A stretch of DNA of 9,772 bases. Origin: Acidobacteriota bacterium. GTDB taxonomy: Bacteria; Acidobacteriota; Terriglobia; Terriglobales; Acidobacteriaceae. The position numbers and the translations under genes are program-made. The DNA is taken from contig JAKABE010000093.1 of NCBI GenBank assembly GCA_021801945.1, positions 1-9,772 of the forward strand, written 5' to 3'. Positions 5,236 through 9,772 of this stretch are shown here, piece by piece (position 1 is the first letter of the stretch; every line of letters starts with the position of its first letter). Under the pieces are notes generated by a model. The model did no database searches, was not told the origin of the DNA, and was given only the letters and a program-made list of their open reading frames with translations.

Positions 5236-6582
5236 ATGAAGAGAAAATCTTGGTATCTACCGTTGTGGTTGCTTTGCGCAGTCGGTGTGTGGTCTTCCCA
5301 TCTGGCCGCTCAGGATTGGGTGCACACGGGCACAAATCTGGGTAGCCAACGTATCCGCCTGGCGGTGGCCGACTTTAAGCCGCAAGGAACGGACCCCCAA
5401 ACGCCGGCATTGAAAGCGGTCTTCGATGCCACCCTCTATAGCGACCTTAGCAACGCGGGCATCTTCGACATGGTTTCCAAGAGCCTGGCTCCGCTGGCCA
5501 TGCCGGGCGCGCCCCAGGAGATTGTGCTCTCGCAGTGGTCGGCGGCGCCCGCCAATGCGGCAATGGTGGTTTTTGGCTCGCTTGCGGTTAATAATGGGCG
5601 CCTAACCGTCTACGGCTGGCTGTTCGACACCAGCAACTCCAGCAATCCGCAGGTACTCGGCAAGCAGTACAACGAGGCTGCCAGCGAGGACTCGTCTCGG
5701 ACAATAGCCCACGAGTTGGCGGATGCGATCATCTACCAGCTCGGCGGGGGCATTCCCGGCATCTGCCAGACCAAAATCTACTTTGTGAGCTCACGCAGCG
5801 GGACCAAAGAGATCTGGGAGATGGACTACGATGGACAAAATCAACATCAAATTACGCATCTAGGCAGCATTTCCATGTCTCCGCGCATCTCACCGGATAA
5901 CGGGCGGATTGTGTTTGACTCGTTAGATAGGAATGGATGGGCAATCCGCATGTATTCAACCCTACTGGGCCGATTAGTAAGTTTTCCAACAGGCGCAGTG
6001 GGCCGCCTTAACCAATCACCGTCGTGGTCGGCGGATGGCATGCACATTGCGTTTTCCTCGGCCCGCTCAGGGGAGCCGGAAATTTGGCTGGCGGACGCCA
6101 GCGGCGGCAGCGCCCATATGATCACATCGCTGCTGGGACCGAACGTCCAGCCGGTATGGAATCCTAAGACGGATGCGCAAATTGCCTTTGTGGGCGGGCG
6201 GACGGGTGCGCCACAAATCTATATCATGGGATCGGACGGCTCCAACATTCAGCGCATGACGGACGGCGGCTATGCCGTCTCTCCGTCCTGGTCACCCAAC
6301 GGACAATTCCTTACCTTCAGTTGGGACCGCAGCTACGGCCCTGGAGCCCCGGGAGCGCAGGACATCTATTTGTTTAATATCGCCACGATGCAGTGGTTGC
6401 AACTGACACACGGGGAAGGCAATAACGACTTTCCGTACTGGGCGCCGGATGGACGCCACATTGTGTTTCAACGCACCATCAACTATCGAACTGAAGTCTG
6501 GTCGATGTTGGCTGACGGCACTCAGCAGCATCAACTCACATTTACGGGCAACAACTTCATGCCGAACTGGAGCTGGAAGTAA
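5236..6582 (+). CDS. tolB: TolB, periplasmic beta-propeller protein of Tol-Pal
   Basis: TolB sits in the periplasm, binds Pal, and is released from it by the TolA-type partner. The protein has 448 residues (430 in E. coli). The signal peptide is MKRKSWYLPLWLLCAVGVWS plus SHLAA, with likely cleavage before Gln26. An N-terminal alpha/beta domain follows (RLAVADF, then a mixed segment to about 185). After it comes a propeller of WD40-like/PD40 repeats, visible as recurring blocks: TKEIWEMDYDGQNQHQIT, SPRISPDNGRIVFDS, PSWSADGMHIAFSS, PSWSPNGQFLTFS and YWAPDGRHIVFQ, ending MPNWSWK. The ATG at 5236 is preferred because it begins the signal peptide and follows AGGAGGG (5217-5223), although the 12-base gap is a little long. 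A GTG at 5134 overlapping the previous gene is in frame but would hide the signal peptide. Codon use is somewhat less GC-rich than in its neighbours. Confidence 0.95.
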   Translation: MKRKSWYLPLWLLCAVGVWSSHLAAQDWVHTGTNLGSQRIRLAVADFKPQGTDPQTPALKAVFDATLYSDLSNAGIFDMVSKSLAPLAMPGAPQEIVLSQWSAAPANAAMVVFGSLAVNNGRLTVYGWLFDTSNSSNPQVLGKQYNEAASEDSSRTIAHELADAIIYQLGGGIPGICQTKIYFVSSRSGTKEIWEMDYDGQNQHQITHLGSISMSPRISPDNGRIVFDSLDRNGWAIRMYSTLLGRLVSFPTGAVGRLNQSPSWSADGMHIAFSSARSGEPEIWLADASGGSAHMITSLLGPNVQPVWNPKTDAQIAFVGGRTGAPQIYIMGSDGSNIQRMTDGGYAVSPSWSPNGQFLTFSWDRSYGPGAPGAQDIYLFNIATMQWLQLTHGEGNNDFPYWAPDGRHIVFQRTINYRTEVWSMLADGTQQHQLTFTGNNFMPNWSWK

Positions 6583-6908
6583 CTCGGGAGCTCAAGGCTG
6601 AAGCGTTTGTACTGGAATTGAGGTAATAGGTTCTTTTCTTTCTTCTAGGCTTCTTTGTATTTTTCGGCTTTTTGTTCACGACATCCAAAGGCGGATATTG
6701 CCGGCGGGTGAAAGTATATCGGCGCGCCGACCCCGTATCCTGTGTCCGTGAGGATGTGGAACCGGCCATGACTCAACCGCTTTCTGAGGCGAAACAGGCC
6801 CAAGCCTTGCGTTCCTCCCTGGCACGCCAGGGTTTGCCGTCTGTTCGGCCACGGCAAGGAAACGGACGGCGCAGGGTTATAAAGAGCCAGGTCGCCAAGG
6901 AGAAAGCC
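6583..6908 (+). other. Long tolB-pal spacer
   Basis: This 326-bp stretch contains no gene I can support. Its first part (6626-6678) is T-rich with no convincing hairpin before it. The 12-base palindrome TCGGCGCGCCGA lies at 6719-6730. A stem TTGCCGT/ACGGCAA (6834-6840 with 6851-6857, 10-base loop) lies about 50 bases before pal. The pal frame happens to stay open back to 6672, but the extra residues are Arg/Gln-rich and would bury the lipoprotein signal. A pal promoter is plausible here, given the gap, but no clear boxes were found. Confidence 0.4.
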
Positions 6909-7679
6909 ATGCTTTCAAGAAGGAGCACTCAATTGAACTTACGAAGCCGCATCTTGATTCCTGTTGCTTTGCTCGTTGCCTTGGTAGCTGTTTCTGGTTG
7001 TAAGAAGAAGCCAGCCCCGCCGCCACCGGCGGCGACGGCTCCGCCCGCCACCGCGCCTGCGCCCACCGCTTCACTTACGGCGACGCCTAGCGTGATCTCC
7101 GCCGGAGACCAGGCGGAGTTGAGCTGGCGCACAAACAACGCCACCTCGGTATCTATCGATGGCATCGGCGAGGTGCCGACTGCTGGAGTGAAGACCGTAA
7201 CCCCTACCGCAACAACCACCTATCATCTGGTGGCGAACGGGGCGGGCGGTACGGCGGACGCCACGGCAACCGTCACGGTGAATGCGCCGCCAGCTGTTGC
7301 GGTGCCCACCAACACCATGACCGCCGAGGAGGAATTCAAGGCGCACGTTCAGCCCATCTTCTTCGATTACAATGAGTACACTATCCGTGCCGACGCGCAG
7401 GCCACGCTTGAGAACGACGCCAGCTACCTGATCGCCCATCCGAACATCGACTTCACGATCGGGGGCTACTGCGACGAGCGTGGCTCGGATGAGTACAATC
7501 TGGCCTTGGGCCAGAAGCGCGCAGACGCCGCCAAGAATGCCTTGGTAACAGCAGGCGTGGCGGCCAGCCGCATCCATGTGATCAGCTACGGCAAAGAGAA
7601 GCCCTTCTGCTTCGAGCACAACGAGCAGTGCTGGCAGCTCAATCGCCGTGACGGATTCACGATGGACAACGGCCAATAG
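6909..7679 (+). CDS. pal: Pal, peptidoglycan-associated lipoprotein with an extra Ig-like domain
   Basis: Pal is an outer-membrane lipoprotein that grips peptidoglycan and is the target of TolB. From the ATG at 6909 it has 256 residues (173 in E. coli). The lipobox AVSGC puts the lipidated residue at Cys31. A Lys/Pro/Ala linker follows (32-53), then an Ig-like or PKD-like domain at about 54-126 (TPSVISAGDQAELSWRTNNA ... TTTYHLVANG). The OmpA-like domain runs from about 138 to the end. Within it, Asp189 (GGYCDERGSDEY) and Arg204 (LALGQKRAD) have the 15-residue spacing of the diaminopimelate-binding Asp/Arg pair of OmpA/Pal. Two Cys residues near the end (FCFEHNEQCW) could form a disulfide. Two starts each have an AAGGAG: 6897-6902 for this ATG, and 6920-6925 for an in-frame TTG at 6933, which would give a tidier signal peptide with the lipid Cys at 23. 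Confidence 0.93.
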   Translation: MLSRRSTQLNLRSRILIPVALLVALVAVSGCKKKPAPPPPAATAPPATAPAPTASLTATPSVISAGDQAELSWRTNNATSVSIDGIGEVPTAGVKTVTPTATTTYHLVANGAGGTADATATVTVNAPPAVAVPTNTMTAEEEFKAHVQPIFFDYNEYTIRADAQATLENDASYLIAHPNIDFTIGGYCDERGSDEYNLALGQKRADAAKNALVTAGVAASRIHVISYGKEKPFCFEHNEQCWQLNRRDGFTMDNGQ

Positions 7680-7783
7680 AGCGCGCAGGCGGGCTAGCCA
7701 CGAGGGCCGGACGATCGATATGCCGTGTTGTCTCGGACCTCGACGGCATCACCTGCCAAGGGGAATAACCTAATTGTCCTCAG

Positions 7784-7818
7784 TGCGGCAGCTTCGCCCC
7801 AAAAGGGTGGCTGCCGCA
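7784..7818 (+). promoter_or_regulatory. Hairpin in the cpoB leader region
   Basis: TGCGGCAGC (7784-7792) pairs perfectly with GCTGCCGCA (7810-7818). An inner stem CGCCC/GGGTG closes a five-base loop CAAAA, giving about 14 pairs with a two-base bulge. It is followed by TCTACTTGTTATGAT, only moderately U-rich, so it is at best a weak terminator for pal. The same downstream bases contain an extended -10-like TG-T-TATGAT (7825-7833) close to the cpoB ATG at 7843. The structure is seen; its role is unknown. Confidence 0.4.
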
Positions 7819-7842
7819 TCTACTTGTTATGATAGGTGCAGT

Positions 7843-8823
7843 ATGCATAAGGCACATACACTTCGCAATCGCCTGCTTGGAGCCCTGGCATTCGCCATGC
7901 TTATTGCGTCTGCGCCTATGCCGGCGCACGCGGTATCGAAGGAGATCATCGCGCTGCAAACGCAGGTGCAGCAACTGCTGGATATGGTGCAGAGGCTGCA
8001 GTCGACGTTGGATTCGCGCTTCAGTGTGCTGCAGAACCTCTCGCAGCAGACAGCCAACGAAGCCACGCAGATGAACGCGGCCGTCACCGCGATCCAGCAA
8101 AAGCTGAACGCGCAGAATCAGGCCCTCAGCGGCAAAGTGGATACCGTCTCCGGGCAGATCCAATCATTGAACGATTCGGTGGACGAGCTGAGATCGCGTC
8201 TCGACCGGCTGCAGACGTCGATCAAGAACTTGCAAAGCCAGCTGCAAAACATCCAATCTCCTCCGCCGGCCACGTTGATGCCCGGTGACACGGGGACCGC
8301 TGGACCGGGCGGCACGAACAGCCCCACGCCCGGCGGTAGCTCCTCTGGAGCGGCGCCCACGACGTCGCAAAGTTTACCTGGGACTCCAGCCGCCGGCGCC
8401 TCGCCGGTTCCGCAACTGCCTGCAAGCGCACAAACACCCCCGCTCGAAGAAACCTATCGCGCCGCAATGCGCGACTATATGGCCGGCCGCTTTAAACTGG
8501 CCTCCAGCGAGTTCGGCGATGTAGTCCAGTATTATCCGCTGGACGATCTGGCCGGTACGGCCCAGTTTTACTTGGGTGAGATCGCCTATCATCAAAAACG
8601 TTATGCAGAAGCGGTGAACGATTACAACGTCGTGCTGGAAGGATTCGCCGGCAATCCGAAAGCTCCCACGGCGGAATTGCACAAAGGGTTGGCGCTCCTG
8701 CTGATGAAAAGACGGGCGGCAGGAATCCACGAATTACGGCTGCTGATCCAGCGATACCCGCAGACGCCCGAGGCAGCAGACGCGCGCAGAAGGCTGAATG
8801 CGATGGGAGTGGCAATTCGCTAA
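7843..8823 (+). CDS. cpoB: CpoB (YbgF), Tol-Pal-associated periplasmic coiled-coil/TPR protein
   Basis: CpoB works in the periplasm and links Tol-Pal driven outer-membrane constriction to septal peptidoglycan synthesis (known for E. coli, where it affects PBP1B). From the ATG at 7843 the protein has 326 residues (E. coli about 263). The signal peptide runs to about residue 30 (LLGALAFAMLIASAPMPAHA, likely cleaved after AHA). A Gln-rich coiled coil follows (about 33-140, heptad-like with LQTQVQQLLDMVQRLQ and SIKNLQSQLQNIQS). Next is a Pro/Gly/Ser-rich linker (about 141-205), longer than usual. About three TPR-type repeats end the protein (YRAAMRDYMAGRFKLASSEF, AQFYLGEIAYHQKRYAEAV, AAGIHELRLLIQRYPQTPEA). 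AGGTG at 7835-7839 serves as a modest ribosome site. Upstream GTG/TTG starts in frame (from 7774) would precede the signal peptide and are rejected. It is the last gene of the cluster. Confidence 0.9.
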   Translation: MHKAHTLRNRLLGALAFAMLIASAPMPAHAVSKEIIALQTQVQQLLDMVQRLQSTLDSRFSVLQNLSQQTANEATQMNAAVTAIQQKLNAQNQALSGKVDTVSGQIQSLNDSVDELRSRLDRLQTSIKNLQSQLQNIQSPPPATLMPGDTGTAGPGGTNSPTPGGSSSGAAPTTSQSLPGTPAAGASPVPQLPASAQTPPLEETYRAAMRDYMAGRFKLASSEFGDVVQYYPLDDLAGTAQFYLGEIAYHQKRYAEAVNDYNVVLEGFAGNPKAPTAELHKGLALLLMKRRAAGIHELRLLIQRYPQTPEAADARRRLNAMGVAIR

Positions 8824-8842
8824 AGCCCTGCTTTACGACAGT

Positions 8843-8881
8843 CACAAGAAAAGCCCCGCCGAGTGCGGGGCTTTTCTTGTG
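8843..8881. terminator. Strong bidirectional intrinsic terminator between cpoB and purU
   Basis: A perfect 17-bp stem (8843-8859 with 8865-8881) closes a five-base loop CGAGT. The core is GCCCCGC/GCGGGGC, with an A-rich 5' side (AAGAAAA) and a T-rich 3' side (TTTTCTT), so it can end transcription in both directions. It lies 19 bases after the cpoB stop and about 70 bases beyond the purU stop, between two convergent genes. Confidence 0.93.
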
Positions 8882-8950
8882 CGCTGAAACTGAAATTCGC
8901 TCAATTTTGGAAGAGGGCCTGCTGCCAGGGTCCTTCACTCCGCCACATTC

Positions 8951-9772
8951 TTAATCGAACACCACAGTCTTGTTGCCGTAGCAGAGAATGCGCCGGTCCA
9001 GATGCCAACGCACGGCGCGTGACAGCACCAGGCGCTCCAGATCGCGGCCACGAGCGATCAGATCCTCCACCTGGTCGCGGTGGGAGATGCGAGCCACGTC
9101 CTGCTCGATGATGGGGCCGTCGTCCAATACTTCCGTTACGTAGTGGCTGGTGGCTCCGATCAGCTTGACGCCACGCGCGTGGGCTGCGTGATAAGGACGC
9201 GCGCCCGTGAACGCGGGCAAAAACGAGTGGTGCACGTTGATGATCGCCGCCGGATAGCGCGCCACGAAAAGCGGCGAGAGAATCTGCATGTAGCGCGCCA
9301 GCACCACCAGATCAATCCCCTCGCGCTCCAAGAGCTTGAGTTGCCGCGCCTCCACCTCGGCGCGCGTCGCCGCCGTCATCGGCGCATGCTCAAAGCGGAC
9401 GCCGTAGAATCTGGCCAAATTCTCGACCTCGCGGTGGTTCGATACGATCAGCGGAATCTCGCAGTGCAGTTCGCCGGTGCGCCAACGATGGAGCAGATCG
9501 GCCATACAGTGCAGATATTGCGAGCAGAACAGTGCCACGCGCGGCCGCCGCGCGCTTGTGGTCAGCTTCCACGTCATCTTCAGCTCGGTGGCCAGCGGCT
9601 CAAATGCGGCCTTGAATCCTTCCAGATCGAAGGACGCTGCATCCGCTATGCCAGCCGTACCGTTCTCCGCAATTCCGCCGCCGGAACCGTTCAGCGCCCA
9701 CTCCACGCGCATGAAAAACAGCCCGAGTTCGTGGTCCCTGTGCTGATCGGCGTGCAGAATGTTGGCGCCGCG
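8951..9772 (-). CDS. purU: Formyltetrahydrofolate deformylase PurU (5' end outside window)
   Basis: PurU hydrolyses 10-formyl-tetrahydrofolate to formate and tetrahydrofolate in the cytoplasm; it balances one-carbon pools and can feed formate to purine synthesis. The window holds 273 codons up to the TAA at 8951-8953, and the frame is open to the right edge. The first visible residues, GANILHADQHRDHELGLFFM, are the second half of the N-terminal ACT domain, so the ATG at 9712 is internal. The formyltransferase domain follows: RRPRVALFCS, then SNHREVENLARFYGVRFEH, the catalytic stretch INVHHSFLPAF (Asn and His), GARPYHAAHARGVKLIGAT, and LDDGPIIEQDV (catalytic Asp), ending YGNKTVVFD. About 22 Gly/Ala/Asn-rich residues (9632-9697) sit between the ACT strand MRVEW and the helix FDLEGF, where most relatives have only a few. 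The gene converges on cpoB and shares its terminator. Confidence 0.94.
   Translation of the reverse strand, partial: RGANILHADQHRDHELGLFFMRVEWALNGSGGGIAENGTAGIADAASFDLEGFKAAFEPLATELKMTWKLTTSARRPRVALFCSQYLHCMADLLHRWRTGELHCEIPLIVSNHREVENLARFYGVRFEHAPMTAATRAEVEARQLKLLEREGIDLVVLARYMQILSPLFVARYPAAIINVHHSFLPAFTGARPYHAAHARGVKLIGATSHYVTEVLDDGPIIEQDVARISHRDQVEDLIARGRDLERLVLSRAVRWHLDRRILCYGNKTVVFD

Noticed and set aside
6719..6730. Palindrome TCGGCGCGCCGA as an operator
   Set aside because: A single GC-rich palindrome of this size is expected by chance often enough in such DNA, and no promoter boxes accompany it.
9710..9712. ATG at 9712 as the purU start
   Set aside because: The 20 codons upstream of it read as conserved ACT-domain sequence, so the true start is beyond the right edge.

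Overview
The window looks like ordinary chromosome from a high-GC Gram-negative bacterium. I infer Acidobacteriota (Terriglobia-like). The reasons are a Pal lipoprotein carrying an extra Ig-like domain, a TonB-like protein in the TolA slot, and dense GC-rich hairpin repeats around a small IS200-type transposase. The assignment rests on recalled family style, not on a search.

Left part (1-1091). The window opens with the first 20 codons of hypC on the minus strand, a hydrogenase maturation chaperone cut by the window edge. A plausible CRP/FNR-type promoter lies in front of it. Next comes a mobile-repeat neighbourhood: three copies (A, B, C) of a roughly 90-95 nt element, each made of three hairpins, with the tetranucleotide GTAG directly 5' of the central stem. 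Copies B and C closely bracket a 150-codon Y1/HUH transposase (510-962). This is the layout of a REP-associated tyrosine transposase (RAYT) with its own REP elements. The ribosome binding site and start codon of the transposase lie in or against the end of copy B. A further GTAG-plus-hairpin overlaps the stop codon of recN.

Middle part. recN (minus strand, SMC-like recombination repair ATPase) is divergent from a complete Tol-Pal cluster on the plus strand: tolQ, tolR, a TolA/TonB-like protein, tolB, pal and cpoB (ybgF). TolQ and TolR form the inner-membrane proton-driven motor. The TonB-like protein spans the periplasm. TolB and Pal link the motor to outer membrane and peptidoglycan. CpoB is the periplasmic coiled-coil/TPR partner. 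Together they drive outer-membrane constriction and integrity. Gaps between the genes are wide (58 to 326 nt), and no convincing intrinsic terminator was seen until after cpoB.

Right part. A perfect 17-bp bidirectional terminator separates cpoB from the convergent minus-strand purU (10-formyltetrahydrofolate deformylase), whose 5' end lies outside the window.

I found no CRISPR, rRNA, tRNA or defence island. The most interesting material is the RAYT/REP-like unit and the hypC regulatory region. The remaining points are start-site and domain details in well-known genes.
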